Source: JAAYUD01 sp041907665
Lineage (GTDB): Bacteria > Bacteroidota > Bacteroidia > Bacteroidales > Bacteroidaceae
Assembly (NCBI GenBank): GCA_041907665.1
Contig: JAYRGW010000002.1
Coordinates: forward strand, 106,154-170,153
Direction of reading: 5' to 3'
DNA length: 64,000 nt
A program made the position numbers and the translations under genes. The first letter of the stretch is position 1. Each line of letters starts with the position of its first letter. Below the pieces are notes generated by a model that worked only from the letters and a program-made list of their open reading frames with translations, made no database searches and was not told the DNA's origin. This document shows positions 9,145 through 18,069 of the stretch, piece by piece.

Positions 9145-10173
9145 TTAAAACAATGTTGCCTGCTTATCCGAAGAATATAAGCTACGGCCTAAATGTTTAT
9201 ACGCCAATTCCGTAACCTCTCTGCCACGGGGCGTACGTTTCAAAAAGCCTTCTTTTATTAGAAATGGTTCGTATACTTCTTCTATCGTACCAGGGTCTTC
9301 GCTAAGAGCAGTTGCAATGGTAGTAAGCCCCACAGGGCCTCCTTTAAACTTGTCGATTATTGTACAAAGTAATTTATTATCAACCTCGTCAAGCCCATAT
9401 TTATCTATATTTAAAGCCTCAAGAGCAAATTTTGCAATTTCCATATTAATAGAACCGGAACCTTTTACTTGGGCAAAGTCACGAACTCGTCTGAGCAAAG
9501 CATTTGCAATACGAGGGGTACCACGACTTCTTGAAGCAATCTCCAATGCCGCTTGGTCGGATATTGGTACGTCGAGTATATTGGCCGAGCGCTTTACAAT
9601 ATGTGTCAAAACAGAATCATCATAATATTCCAAATGCAGATTAATCCCGAAACGAGCTCTCAGAGGAGCTGTCAGTAAACCACTACGAGTTGTAGCTCCT
9701 ACAAGTGTAAAAGGATTCAAATCTATCTGAATACTTCGGGCCGAAGGCCCTTTATCTATCATAATATCGATACGATAATCTTCCATTGCCGAATAGAGAT
9801 ACTCTTCTACAATAGGCGACAAACGATGAATCTCGTCTATAAAAAGTACATCATTGGGTTCAAGGCTCGTTAATATGCCCGCCAAATCACCGGGCTTATC
9901 AAGTACCGGACCTGAAGTAATTTTAAATCCTACTCCAAGTTCGTTGGCAATGATATTCGAAAGTGTTGTTTTTCCCAAGCCTGGAGGGCCATGAAGTAAG
10001 GTATGATCCAAGGCCTCACCACGAAGTTTGGCGGCTTTGACAAAGATACGGAGATTATCAACAACCTTATCCTGACCACTAAAATCATCAAATCTTAGCG
10101 GACGGAGAGCATTCTCAAAATCTTTCTCTGTCTGAGACGATGACTGTTCCCTTATGTCAAAACTTCCTTCCAT
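9145..10173 (-). CDS. ruvB: Holliday junction branch migration ATPase RuvB
   Basis: 342 residues from the ATG at 10173 (MEGSFDIREQ). Walker A GPPGLGKT is at about residue 62, Walker B FIDEIH at about 113, and the sensor/arginine-finger region GATTRSGLL follows near 160. The C-terminal winged helix ends in TPRGREVTELAYKHLG. RuvB forms the hexameric motor that drives branch migration with RuvA during recombinational repair; ruvA and ruvC are not adjacent here. A -7 box at 10193-10200 gives it its own promoter and the flippase is downstream in the same transcript. Confidence 0.97.
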   Translation of the reverse strand: MEGSFDIREQSSSQTEKDFENALRPLRFDDFSGQDKVVDNLRIFVKAAKLRGEALDHTLLHGPPGLGKTTLSNIIANELGVGFKITSGPVLDKPGDLAGILTSLEPNDVLFIDEIHRLSPIVEEYLYSAMEDYRIDIMIDKGPSARSIQIDLNPFTLVGATTRSGLLTAPLRARFGINLHLEYYDDSVLTHIVKRSANILDVPISDQAALEIASRSRGTPRIANALLRRVRDFAQVKGSGSINMEIAKFALEALNIDKYGLDEVDNKLLCTIIDKFKGGPVGLTTIATALSEDPGTIEEVYEPFLIKEGFLKRTPRGREVTELAYKHLGRSLYSSDKQATLF

Positions 10174-10192
10174 TCTCAATTAGTCTGGGCGG

Positions 10193-10200
10193 CAAAGATA
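10193..10200 (-). promoter_or_regulatory. -7 box TATCTTTG for ruvB
   Basis: Exact minus-strand TAnnTTTG match, 20 bases upstream of the chosen ruvB ATG; this also argues against starts further upstream. Confidence 0.6.
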
Positions 10201-10258
10201 CTGATTTCAAAAATGATAACAGCAGAATGCTACTACTATTTTAAAAGATTTCACTATT

Positions 10259-10981
10259 CTATCTCCTTTTCAAATAATATTGCCGCTCTTTTTCATCAAA
10301 CTTTTCAATAGCATAACGTAACATTGTACGAGGCATTTGCAACACATGAGTATCAAGGAAACAACGCAACACAGTCTCATTCCTTTTACCTACCTCACGC
10401 AACATCCAGCCAATAGCTTTGTGCATTAAATCGTGAGAATCCTGCATCAACAATTCTGCCAAATGTAAAATATCTTCGTAATCATTATTTCTGATAAATG
10501 CAATAGTCGACACAACTGCAATCCGTTTTTCCCAAAGGTTGTGGCTATTTGCCAACCGATAAAGGAGCTGACGATCCTCCGCAGGCCTATCTACTAAATA
10601 CGCTCCAACAATATAAGGCGCAGAAAGATCAACCAGATCCCAATTATTTATAGCGTCTGTATGAGACAGATAATATTCAAATACTTCTTCTCGAGAGGTA
10701 TTATCACCTCGTTTGTAGTTGTCGACCAATAATAACAAACCACATAGCCGAACTTCATGCCATGGAGAAGTCAATAATTCCGTTATGGTTTCAAAATCGG
10801 TTGCACGATATTCTTTCACAACGCTTCTGACTCGAGGAACTATAACCCCGAGGAACTTATCTCCTTCACCATACTCCCCTTTACCCGTTTTAAAGAAACG
10901 TGGTAAGAAGCTCTTTTTCTCTTCGTCAGCCAACAATTTCAATTGCCGAACTATTTCATCTGCTCGATTCTGTTTCACCAT
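10259..10981 (-). CDS. DNA alkylation repair protein, AlkD-like HEAT-repeat glycosylase
   Basis: 240 residues of tandem HEAT-like helices, matching the AlkC/AlkD superfamily (DNA alkylation repair enzyme). Recognisable stretches are FLGVIVPRVRSVVKEY, SPWHEVRLCGLLLLV, NNWDLVDLSAPYI and DLMHKAIGWMLREVG. The Trp/Asp region of NNWDLVD and the later WMLREVG correspond to the family's conserved binding cleft. AlkD-type enzymes excise bulky or charged N3/N7 alkyl-purines without base flipping. It is followed on the same strand by ruvB after 85 bases, which has its own promoter. Confidence 0.88.
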   Translation of the reverse strand: MVKQNRADEIVRQLKLLADEEKKSFLPRFFKTGKGEYGEGDKFLGVIVPRVRSVVKEYRATDFETITELLTSPWHEVRLCGLLLLVDNYKRGDNTSREEVFEYYLSHTDAINNWDLVDLSAPYIVGAYLVDRPAEDRQLLYRLANSHNLWEKRIAVVSTIAFIRNNDYEDILHLAELLMQDSHDLMHKAIGWMLREVGKRNETVLRCFLDTHVLQMPRTMLRYAIEKFDEKERQYYLKRR

Positions 10982-11052
10982 TAAATTCCGTTATTTTTCT
11001 TTCTATCCTACAAAAATAACAAAAAAAGAGTTCAATAATGAAAACATATTCA

Positions 11053-11060
11053 TACTTTTG
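11053..11060 (+). promoter_or_regulatory. -7 box TACTTTTG for the SpmA/B-like gene
   Basis: Exact TAnnTTTG match 21 bases before the ATG at 11082; supports that start over the much longer upstream reading frame. Confidence 0.55.
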
Positions 11061-11081
11061 CAGAAATATAACAAGAAGCTT

Positions 11082-12314
11082 ATGGTTCTTAACTACATTT
11101 GGATAGCTTTCTTTATTATCGCTTTTATAATTGCTCTAATCAGGCTATTCTTTTTTGGTGACACACAAATTTTCACTGAAATAATCAACTCTACTTTCAG
11201 TTCTTCAAAGACTGCGTTCGAAGTATCTTTAGGACTCACAGGAGTACTTTCACTCTGGTTGGGCATCATGAAAATTGGAGAAAGAAGCGGTTTGATAGCT
11301 GCCCTGTCCAGATGGTTAAGCCCTGTATTATGTCGCTTGTTCCCTGAAATTCCAAAGGGGCACCCTGTTATGGGCTCTATCTTTATGAATATTGCTGCCA
11401 ATATGCTTGGGCTCGACAATGCGGCAACTCCTTTAGGGTTAAAAGCGATGAAAGAGCTACAAGATTTGAATCCGAAAAAAGATACGGCAACAAATTCCAT
11501 GATTATGTTTCTGGTAATCAACACTTCTGGACTGATGTTAGTACCTATAAGCATTATGGTATATCGAGCTCAGATGGGTTCAACCCAGCCAACCGACGTT
11601 TTCATTCCTATATTACTCACAACAACAGTTTCTACGTTGGTAGGAATCATAACTGTAAGCATATCGCAACATATCAATTTATTGAACAAAACGATGTTGA
11701 CCTTCGGAGCCTCTGTCGCTTTGTTATTCAGTGGTTTGATTTATTTGTCCCTTTCTATATCCAAAGAATCAATGCAGACTTACTCTACATTGATTGCCAA
11801 TATTATTCTTTTCTCAGTTATCATTACATTTATTCTTAATGGCTTACGAAAGAAAATAAACGTATATAACGCATTCGTAGAAGGAGCAAAAGAAGGCTTT
11901 ACTACAGCAGTGCGCATCATTCCCTACTTAGTAGCTTTCTTGGTAGGTATTGCCATTTTCCGTACATCTGGAGCATTAGATTATTTAATACAAGGCATCA
12001 AATATTTAATCGATTTGTGTGGCATCAACTCCAGCTTTGTAGGAGCATTGCCTACGGGACTCATGAAAGCCCTAAGCGGTAGTGGTGCAAATGGGCTGAT
12101 GATAGATGCTATGAAACAATACGGAGCCGATTCATTCGTTGGACGGTGCAGTTGTGTGATGAGAGGTTCCTCCGATACCACATTCTATATTCTTGCGGTT
12201 TATTTCGGTAGCGTAGGTATTTCTAAAACACGCAATGCAGTAACATGTGGATTAATAGTAGACTTTGCGGGTATTATAGCCGCCACAATTTTTAGTTACA
12301 TCTTTTTCTCATAA
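11082..12314 (+). CDS. SpmA-SpmB fusion, nucleoside-recognition (Gate) domain membrane protein
   Basis: 410 residues. Two Gate-domain modules are fused: an N-terminal SpmA-like half (SLGLTGVLSLWLGIMKIGE; NIAANMLGLDNAATPLGLKA) and a C-terminal SpmB-like half (GAKEGFTTAVRIIPYLVAFL; PTGLMKALSGSGANGLM). Separate SpmA and SpmB are spore-maturation proteins in Firmicutes; fused versions are common in non-sporulating Bacteroidota, where the role is unknown, presumably transport. An in-frame extension back to 10719 is rejected because it runs antisense through the alkD-like gene and upstream of the promoter. ybeY follows 11 bases later. Confidence 0.88.
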   Translation: MVLNYIWIAFFIIAFIIALIRLFFFGDTQIFTEIINSTFSSSKTAFEVSLGLTGVLSLWLGIMKIGERSGLIAALSRWLSPVLCRLFPEIPKGHPVMGSIFMNIAANMLGLDNAATPLGLKAMKELQDLNPKKDTATNSMIMFLVINTSGLMLVPISIMVYRAQMGSTQPTDVFIPILLTTTVSTLVGIITVSISQHINLLNKTMLTFGASVALLFSGLIYLSLSISKESMQTYSTLIANIILFSVIITFILNGLRKKINVYNAFVEGAKEGFTTAVRIIPYLVAFLVGIAIFRTSGALDYLIQGIKYLIDLCGINSSFVGALPTGLMKALSGSGANGLMIDAMKQYGADSFVGRCSCVMRGSSDTTFYILAVYFGSVGISKTRNAVTCGLIVDFAGIIAATIFSYIFFS

Positions 12315-12325
12315 TTATTTAACAG

Positions 12326-12739
12326 ATGGAAATACTATATTTATCAGAAGACATTGAGATGCCTGACATCAACCAAGACGAGACTACTACCTGGATTAAA
12401 AAAGTAGCAAATAATTATAATAAATATATTGGAGAAATATCATACATATTTTGCTCAGATAATAAAATTTTAGAAGTCAACAAAAAATACCTTCAACACG
12501 ATTATTTCACTGATATTATCACTTTTGATTACTGTAAAGGCAACAGACTTGCAGGAGATATATTTATAAGTCTTGATACCGTAAAAAGCAATTCAGAGAG
12601 CTTTCACACTCTCTACTCAGACGAACTAAACCGTACAATCATCCACGGCATCCTTCACCTTTGTGGAATTAATGACAAAGGCCCTGGAGAAAGAGAAATC
12701 ATGGAAGCCGCAGAAAACAAAGCATTAAGAATACGCTAA
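12326..12739 (+). CDS. ybeY: YbeY endoribonuclease
   Basis: 137 residues, usual length. The metal motif reads HGILHLCGIND: two His ligands are kept and the third position is Asp rather than His, which I believe is normal in Bacteroidota. The upstream DIITFDY block is the family's conserved strand. YbeY is a metal-dependent RNase for 16S rRNA 3'-end maturation and ribosome quality control. It is the second gene of a two-gene unit with the SpmA/B fusion. Confidence 0.93.
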   Translation: MEILYLSEDIEMPDINQDETTTWIKKVANNYNKYIGEISYIFCSDNKILEVNKKYLQHDYFTDIITFDYCKGNRLAGDIFISLDTVKSNSESFHTLYSDELNRTIIHGILHLCGINDKGPGEREIMEAAENKALRIR

Positions 12740-13005
12740 TTTCTTTTGCAAAAAAGGGGCAACCCTATTACCCGACAGATAAATAAAAATTTCCTTACGA
12801 TATATAGTGGAGTATATTTAATATATTGGTTAGCCAAATAAACTAATCAGCAATATTCATGTTAAACACTAAGCTATACCTTTGCAAAAAGGCCAGACTG
12901 ATTGAAGTTTTGGATATAATCTCCCGCGCAATTCGACAATGCCTATATCCAAATCTTTCTGCTTTAAAATGCGTAAACAGGAATAACTGAGACTGAATAA
13001 AATCA

Positions 13006-13044
13006 ATTTGAAATGATATCTCTGCAAGAAATATCATTTCAAAT
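13006..13044. repeat. Perfect 14-bp inverted repeat, 11-base loop
   Basis: Arms ATTTGAAATGATAT (13006-13019) and its exact complement (13031-13044). No T-run follows on either side, so it does not look like a simple terminator. Confidence 0.75.
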
Positions 13045-13432
13045 CTTTGTCACTTCCGCATGACACCATTACGCGCTATGCCACAACAGGTTAACGATGT
13101 ACCGTATACAACGCCAGCGAAAAATGGTCCCGAAATCGACTTGAGAGCATACTGTAGGAACGTTATTTCCAGCTGACCTTTATTTAGAATGAGTCTAAAT
13201 GGCCGTTTAGAAGCATCTTATGGGTCGATTCATGCACAAATAGGAATGTTCCAATCGTTTTGATAAATACTTCATTTACGACAACTACTTTTATCTACCT
13301 ATATCACATCGATATCTTTTCAAGTCTCTTTCATACTTTCTCGAAGGCTATAGTTAGTATGTCCGATAATCTTTTTCTCCACTTACCCTATCCCCGACTC
13401 TTACTATAAGTTTGTTTTGATGCATTAACAAC

Positions 13433-13458
13433 TTTCAGTTCACAATTATGAACTGAAA
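13433..13458. repeat. Perfect 10-bp inverted repeat, 6-base loop
   Basis: Arms TTTCAGTTCA and TGAACTGAAA around CAATTA, within the spacer upstream of mnmG. Confidence 0.7.
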
Positions 13459-13497
13459 TTGTCGTATGTTAGTTTTTTCGATGACATCCTTAAGTTT

Positions 13498-13550
13498 TTC
13501 TGAAAACGTATGGACGAAAATATTTTTAGGGGCATACGTCGTTTTCAGAA
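13498..13550. repeat. Perfect 11-bp inverted repeat, 31-base loop
   Basis: Arms TTCTGAAAACG (13498-13508) and CGTTTTCAGAA (13540-13550); pairing can continue inward (GTATG with CATAC) past a small bulge. Confidence 0.65.
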
Positions 13551-13591
13551 CTAAATTCAGAATAAAAACATTAATAAAATAATGCATTTCA

Positions 13592-13635
13592 GCAAAGTTA
13601 TGTATAGCAACATAGGCTCTTTTTCATAACTTTGC
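13592..13635 (+). promoter_or_regulatory. mnmG promoter inside an 11-bp inverted repeat
   Basis: The -7 box TAACTTTG (13627-13634) lies in the right arm CATAACTTTGC. An exact inverted copy, GCAAAGTTATG, lies at 13592-13602, 22 bases away. The left copy therefore also reads as a -7 box on the minus strand. Could be an operator, a divergent promoter pair or chance; no minus-strand gene is evident. Confidence 0.6.
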
Positions 13636-13666
13636 AACAGCTAAGAAACATAGAAAACAAATTTAA

Positions 13667-15541
13667 ATGGATTTTAATTACGATGTAATTGTTATTGGTG
13701 GCGGACATGCTGGCTGTGAGGCAGCCACCGCAGCCGCCAATATGGGTTCAAAGACTTGTCTTATCACAATGGACATGAACAAAGTGGGGCAAATGAGTTG
13801 CAATCCTGCAGTAGGAGGTATTGCTAAGGGACAGATCGTACGAGAAATAGATGCTTTGGGAGGCAATATGGGAATCGTGACAGACAAGACATCCATACAA
13901 TTTCGAATACTCAACCGTTCCAAGGGGCCTGCTATGTGGAGTCCCCGAGCTCAATGTGATAGAAACAAATTTATATGGGCATGGCGTGAAATACTAGAAA
14001 ACACACCAAATCTAAATATATGGCAAGATACCGTACGCGAAATCATTGTAGAAAGCGGCACTATTACTGGAGTGATTACTTGCTGGAACGTGACAATGAA
14101 AGCAAAATGCGTCATTCTAACAGCCGGCACATTCCTAAATGGACTAATGCATATAGGACGAAATAAGTTTCCAGGAGGAAGGGCTTCAGAGCCGTCATCA
14201 TATAAATTAACCGAATCCATCAACTCGTACGGAATTAAATCAGGCAGAATGAAGACCGGAACTCCTGTTCGAATTGATGGAAGAAGCGTGCATTTCGAAG
14301 AGATGGAAGAACAAAAAGGAGAAGATGATTTTCATCACTTTTCTTTTATCCCACAAGAGAAACGGCAACTACCGCAGCGCCCCTGCTGGACATGCTTCAC
14401 TAATGACAAAGTTCATGAGATATTACGTTCTGGACTGAACGATTCTCCCCTATTCAACGGACAAATAAAAAGCATCGGCCCACGTTATTGTCCAAGCATT
14501 GAAACGAAACTTTTCACATTTCCAGACAAAAACCAGCATCAACTATTTCTTGAGCCCGAAGGAAGTACAACGAACGAGCTTTATTTAAATGGGTTCTCTT
14601 CTTCTTTGCCAATGGAAATACAAATCAAAGCGCTTAGAGAGATCCCAGCCTTCAAAGACTTGATTATATACCGTCCTGGATATGCTATAGAATATGATTA
14701 TTTTGATCCGACACAATTAAAACATAACTTAGAGTCGAAGATTATTAAAAATTTATTTTTTGCAGGACAGGTAAATGGAACGACTGGATACGAAGAAGCC
14801 GGAGGACAAGGAATCATCGCAGGAATTAATGCCCACATCAATTGCCACGGAGGTAACCCCTTTGTTTTAGGAAGAGATGAAGCATATATCGGCGTTCTCA
14901 TCGACGACCTCGTGACAAAAGGAGTCGATGAACCCTACCGTATGTTCACTTCAAGGGCAGAATATCGCATACTATTAAGAATGGATGATGCAGATATTAG
15001 ACTAACATCAAAAGGATATGACTTAGGATTAGCCAGCAAAGAGCGTTATTCGTTGCTAGAATCAAAAGCCTATGAAATCAATAGAATAATCGATTTCTCC
15101 AAGAATTATTCAGTAAAGCCAATAGCAATAAACAGCTGGCTCGAAGATATCGGCACTACTCCCCTTCGGCATGGTTGCAAACTTATCGATTTAATCAATC
15201 GTCCGCAAATAAGTTTAGCAAACATCGCAGAAGAGATAATTGAATTCAACGAAATTCTTTCGTCAATTACAGATAGGAAAGAAGAAATTATTGAGGCTGC
15301 TGAAATAAAAATAAAATATCAAGGATATATCGAAAGGGAGAAAATAATAGCCGATAAAATGGTTCGATTAGAAAATATTAAAATAAAAGGCAGATTTGAT
15401 TATAGTTCAATACAATCTCTTTCGACCGAGGCAAGACAGAAATTGATTCGGATTGATCCAGAGACAATAGCTCAAGCAAGTCGAATCCCGGGAGTTTCTC
15501 CCAGCGATATTAATGTTCTTTTAGTTATGGCACAACAATAA
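13667..15541 (+). CDS. mnmG: tRNA U34 carboxymethylaminomethyl-modification enzyme MnmG (GidA)
   Basis: 624 residues, full length. The FAD dinucleotide fold VIGGGHAGCEAA is at residues 10-21; CNPAVGGIAKGQIVREIDAL and PGGRASEPSS are signature blocks, and GQVNGTTGYEEAGGQG lies near residue 370. The helical C-terminal domain ending in IPGVSPSDINVLLVMAQQ is intact. With MnmE it installs cmnm5 at wobble uridine of several tRNAs, using methylene-THF, FAD, GTP and glycine. The gene is often near the replication origin in bacteria, which fits the parS site immediately downstream. Confidence 0.97.
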   Translation: MDFNYDVIVIGGGHAGCEAATAAANMGSKTCLITMDMNKVGQMSCNPAVGGIAKGQIVREIDALGGNMGIVTDKTSIQFRILNRSKGPAMWSPRAQCDRNKFIWAWREILENTPNLNIWQDTVREIIVESGTITGVITCWNVTMKAKCVILTAGTFLNGLMHIGRNKFPGGRASEPSSYKLTESINSYGIKSGRMKTGTPVRIDGRSVHFEEMEEQKGEDDFHHFSFIPQEKRQLPQRPCWTCFTNDKVHEILRSGLNDSPLFNGQIKSIGPRYCPSIETKLFTFPDKNQHQLFLEPEGSTTNELYLNGFSSSLPMEIQIKALREIPAFKDLIIYRPGYAIEYDYFDPTQLKHNLESKIIKNLFFAGQVNGTTGYEEAGGQGIIAGINAHINCHGGNPFVLGRDEAYIGVLIDDLVTKGVDEPYRMFTSRAEYRILLRMDDADIRLTSKGYDLGLASKERYSLLESKAYEINRIIDFSKNYSVKPIAINSWLEDIGTTPLRHGCKLIDLINRPQISLANIAEEIIEFNEILSSITDRKEEIIEAAEIKIKYQGYIEREKIIADKMVRLENIKIKGRFDYSSIQSLSTEARQKLIRIDPETIAQASRIPGVSPSDINVLLVMAQQ

Positions 15542-15550
15542 GCACCCCCA

Positions 15551-15566
15551 GGTTTCACGTGAAACA
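15551..15566. promoter_or_regulatory. parS centromere site (ParB binding)
   Basis: GGTTTCACGTGAAACA matches the bacterial parS consensus TGTTTCACGTGAAACA at 15 of 16 positions; the inner 14 bases are a perfect palindrome. It is the only such site I found in the window. ParB loads here and spreads, guiding origin segregation and SMC loading. Its position ten bases after mnmG suggests an origin-proximal location. Confidence 0.88.
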
Positions 15567-15717
15567 AAGCATTTATTAAACGATAGTCAATTAAATGAGA
15601 ATGAGCAAGAAAGATCTATATAGAAAAGACAAAAGATCATTAAAGTAAGACTTTAATAGCGATATACGAATTATAAAATATTAGAAAAACAGTTGATTCA
15701 ATCAAAGGCTTCCTAAC

Positions 15718-17550
15718 ATGAAAAAGGAGAAAACGACAGATAGGATGAATGAATACTTAAGGGGGATCGTAATGAACCTACCCGAAGGCCCTGGAGTATA
15801 TCAATATCTAGATGAAAAAGGAATCATTATCTATGTAGGGAAAGCAAAGAACCTGAAGAGGAGAGTATATTCTTACTTTAGCAAAGAGCATGATTCATTT
15901 AAGACCAAGTTGTTAGTTTCTAAAATCGTAGATATACGATATATCGTCGTAAATACAGAAGAAGATGCACTGCTTTTAGAAAACAATTTAATAAAGAAAT
16001 ACAAACCTCACTACAATGTACTACTCAAAGACGATAAAACATATCCTTCGCTTTGCATCACCAATGAAGCATTCTCAAAAGTAATAAAAACAAGGCAAAT
16101 CATTAAAAATAGAGGGACCTACTATGGCCCATACAGCAATGTAGGGATGATGTATGTATTACTTGATTTGATAAAACATTTATATCCACTCAGGACATGT
16201 AATCTCAATCTTACTAAAGAGAACATCCAAAAGGGGAAATTTAAAGTTTGTTTGGAGTACCATATAGGTAATTGCAAAGGACCTTGTGTAGGTAAACAAA
16301 GCATTGAAGACTATAGTAAAAACATTGAAGAGATTCAAAGGATCTTAGGAGGAGAAGTACAAGAAATATCAAAAGAAATCTACGAGGAGATGAAAAGATT
16401 CTCTATAGAGTTAAGGTTTGAAGAAGCTGAAATTTTAAAGAGAAGGTATCTTCTTTTAGAAAAATATCGAAGCAAATCTGAAATAGTAAATCCTTCATTA
16501 CATAATATAGATGTATTCTCCATAGAAGAGAATGGCAACAAATCAGCTTTCATAAACTATCTGCACATAACAAAAGGTGCCATCACTCAGGCTTTTACTT
16601 TTGAATATCAGAAAAAACTAAATGAAAGCAAAGAAGAGTTGCTTGCTCTAGGCATAGTAGAGATGAGAGAACGGTATAAAAGTCAAGCTGAAGAGATAAT
16701 AATTCCCTTTCCAATAGATTTAGAATTAAAAGATATAGTCCAAAGCATACCTCAAAGAGGCGATAAGAAAAAATTGCTGGAATTATCTTTGATGAATGTA
16801 AAACAATACAAATTAGATAGACTAAAGCAAGCAGAAAAATTAAATCCTGAACAAAGAGGTGTCAGATTAATGAAAGAAATTCAAGCTTTGCTCCATCTCG
16901 ACAAATTGCCCATACGAATAGAAAGCTTTGATAATTCTAATATCCAAGGAAGCGATGCAGTTGCAGCCTGCATTGTCTTTGAAAAGCTAAAGCCCTGTAA
17001 AAAAGAATATAGAAAATACAATATAAAGACTGTTATAGGCGCTGATGATTATGCTTCAATGGCTGAAGTAGTAAGAAGAAGATATAGCAGACTAAAAGAA
17101 GAAAACAGTTCCTTGCCAGATCTAATTATTACAGATGGAGGTGCAGGACAAATGGAAATTGTAAGAAAAGTAGTAGAAGATGAATTAAATCTGAGAATCC
17201 CGATAGCAGGATTAGCAAAAGATGGAAGACACAGAACCTCAAAGCTATTATTCGGTTTTCCTCCGGCAACAATCGGACTAAAACAAAACGGAGCTATGTT
17301 CAAATTAATGGAAAGGATTCAAAATGAAGTCCACCGATTTGCTATTACATTCCACAGAGATAAGCGTAGCAAACACCAAATAGTTTCTGCCTTGGACGAT
17401 ATAAAAGGAATAGGAGAAAAGACTAAAAGCATACTTCTGAGACAATACAAAAGTGTAAATAGAATCAAAAATGCAGAAGAAAAAGAGCTTATAAAACTAA
17501 TTGGAAGTGCAAAAGCCAAAATTATAAAAGAACAATTGAAAGGTGAATAG
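15718..17550 (+). CDS. uvrC: Excinuclease ABC subunit C
   Basis: 610 residues. The N-terminal GIY-YIG nuclease (GVYQYLDEKGIIIYVGKAKN, about residues 26-45) makes the 3' incision; a Cys-containing linker follows (CLEYHIGNCKGPC), then the UVR domain, the RNase H-like 5' nuclease with ESFDNSNIQGSDAVAA, IITDGGAGQM and HRFAITFHR, and a C-terminal helix-hairpin-helix (LDDIKGIGEKTKSILL). It performs the dual incision in nucleotide excision repair. The ATG at 15718 opens MKKEKTTDR; the in-frame ATG at 15745 (MNEYLRG) is an alternative. First gene of a uvrC-dtd-mazG-deoC run. Confidence 0.96.
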   Translation: MKKEKTTDRMNEYLRGIVMNLPEGPGVYQYLDEKGIIIYVGKAKNLKRRVYSYFSKEHDSFKTKLLVSKIVDIRYIVVNTEEDALLLENNLIKKYKPHYNVLLKDDKTYPSLCITNEAFSKVIKTRQIIKNRGTYYGPYSNVGMMYVLLDLIKHLYPLRTCNLNLTKENIQKGKFKVCLEYHIGNCKGPCVGKQSIEDYSKNIEEIQRILGGEVQEISKEIYEEMKRFSIELRFEEAEILKRRYLLLEKYRSKSEIVNPSLHNIDVFSIEENGNKSAFINYLHITKGAITQAFTFEYQKKLNESKEELLALGIVEMRERYKSQAEEIIIPFPIDLELKDIVQSIPQRGDKKKLLELSLMNVKQYKLDRLKQAEKLNPEQRGVRLMKEIQALLHLDKLPIRIESFDNSNIQGSDAVAACIVFEKLKPCKKEYRKYNIKTVIGADDYASMAEVVRRRYSRLKEENSSLPDLIITDGGAGQMEIVRKVVEDELNLRIPIAGLAKDGRHRTSKLLFGFPPATIGLKQNGAMFKLMERIQNEVHRFAITFHRDKRSKHQIVSALDDIKGIGEKTKSILLRQYKSVNRIKNAEEKELIKLIGSAKAKIIKEQLKGE

Positions 17551-17616
17551 AAAGTTTGCCATTCAAACAATGTTTATTATCTTTGTTTTCTAGTTTAAAT
17601 AAAAGAAAAAACGAAA

Positions 17617-18069
17617 ATGCGGCTAGTTATACAAAGAGTGACACAAGCGTCTGTTACTATTAATGAAATAGTAAAATCGGAAATAAAGAAGGGTCTCCTC
17701 ATATTCGTAGGCATTGAAAATAGCGATGGTGCAGATGATATTGAGTGGCTCTGCAAAAAAGTCATCAATCTCCGTATTTTTGATGATAATGAAGGAATAA
17801 TGAATAAATCCGTATTGGATATAGGAGGGGATATTCTGATCATAAGCCAGTTCACACTTCATGCATCAACAAAAAAGGGAAATAGACCATCTTATATCAG
17901 AGCAGCTAAAGGAGATATTTCACAACCACTTTATAACCTATTTTGTAAAGAGCTGAGCAAGGAATTAGGAAAACAGATCGGTACAGGAGAATTTGGTGCA
18001 GATATGAAAGTGAGACTACTAAACGATGGTCCGGTAACGATATTAATGGACACTAAAAACAAAGAATAG
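17617..18069 (+). CDS. dtd: D-aminoacyl-tRNA deacylase
   Basis: 150 residues, the usual family length. The active-site motifs SQFTLHA (about residue 77) and NDGPVTI near the C-terminus (the Gly-cisPro motif) are present. The enzyme hydrolyses D-amino acids, and glycine mischarged on tRNA-Ala, from tRNAs. It lies 66 bases after uvrC; its stop abuts the next ATG directly. Confidence 0.96.
   Translation: MRLVIQRVTQASVTINEIVKSEIKKGLLIFVGIENSDGADDIEWLCKKVINLRIFDDNEGIMNKSVLDIGGDILIISQFTLHASTKKGNRPSYIRAAKGDISQPLYNLFCKELSKELGKQIGTGEFGADMKVRLLNDGPVTILMDTKNKE

Larger units (their letters stand above)
12740..13591. other. Long intergenic region without a supported gene
   Basis: About 850 bases between ybeY and the mnmG promoter. 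The only open frame of note (12843-13037, minus, 64 codons) has no recognisable product and no promoter or ribosome-binding context. The stretch holds three strong inverted repeats, listed separately, and is less AT-biased in its middle (13080-13260) than usual spacers here. A decayed gene or mobile element, or a structured RNA, are all possible. Confidence 0.5.

Noticed and set aside
10719..11081. An in-frame N-terminal extension of the SpmA/B-like gene by 121 codons
   Set aside because: It runs antisense through the alkD-like gene, lies upstream of the -7 box at 11053-11060, and has no SpmA-like sequence.
12662..12694. YbeY with a defective metal site
   Set aside because: The third ligand position is Asp instead of His, but I believe Asp is standard at this site in Bacteroidota, so it is not a lesion.
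12843..13037. A 64-codon minus-strand frame in the ybeY-mnmG spacer
   Set aside because: No family resemblance, no promoter or ribosome-binding context, and part of it is the left arm of the 13006-13044 hairpin.
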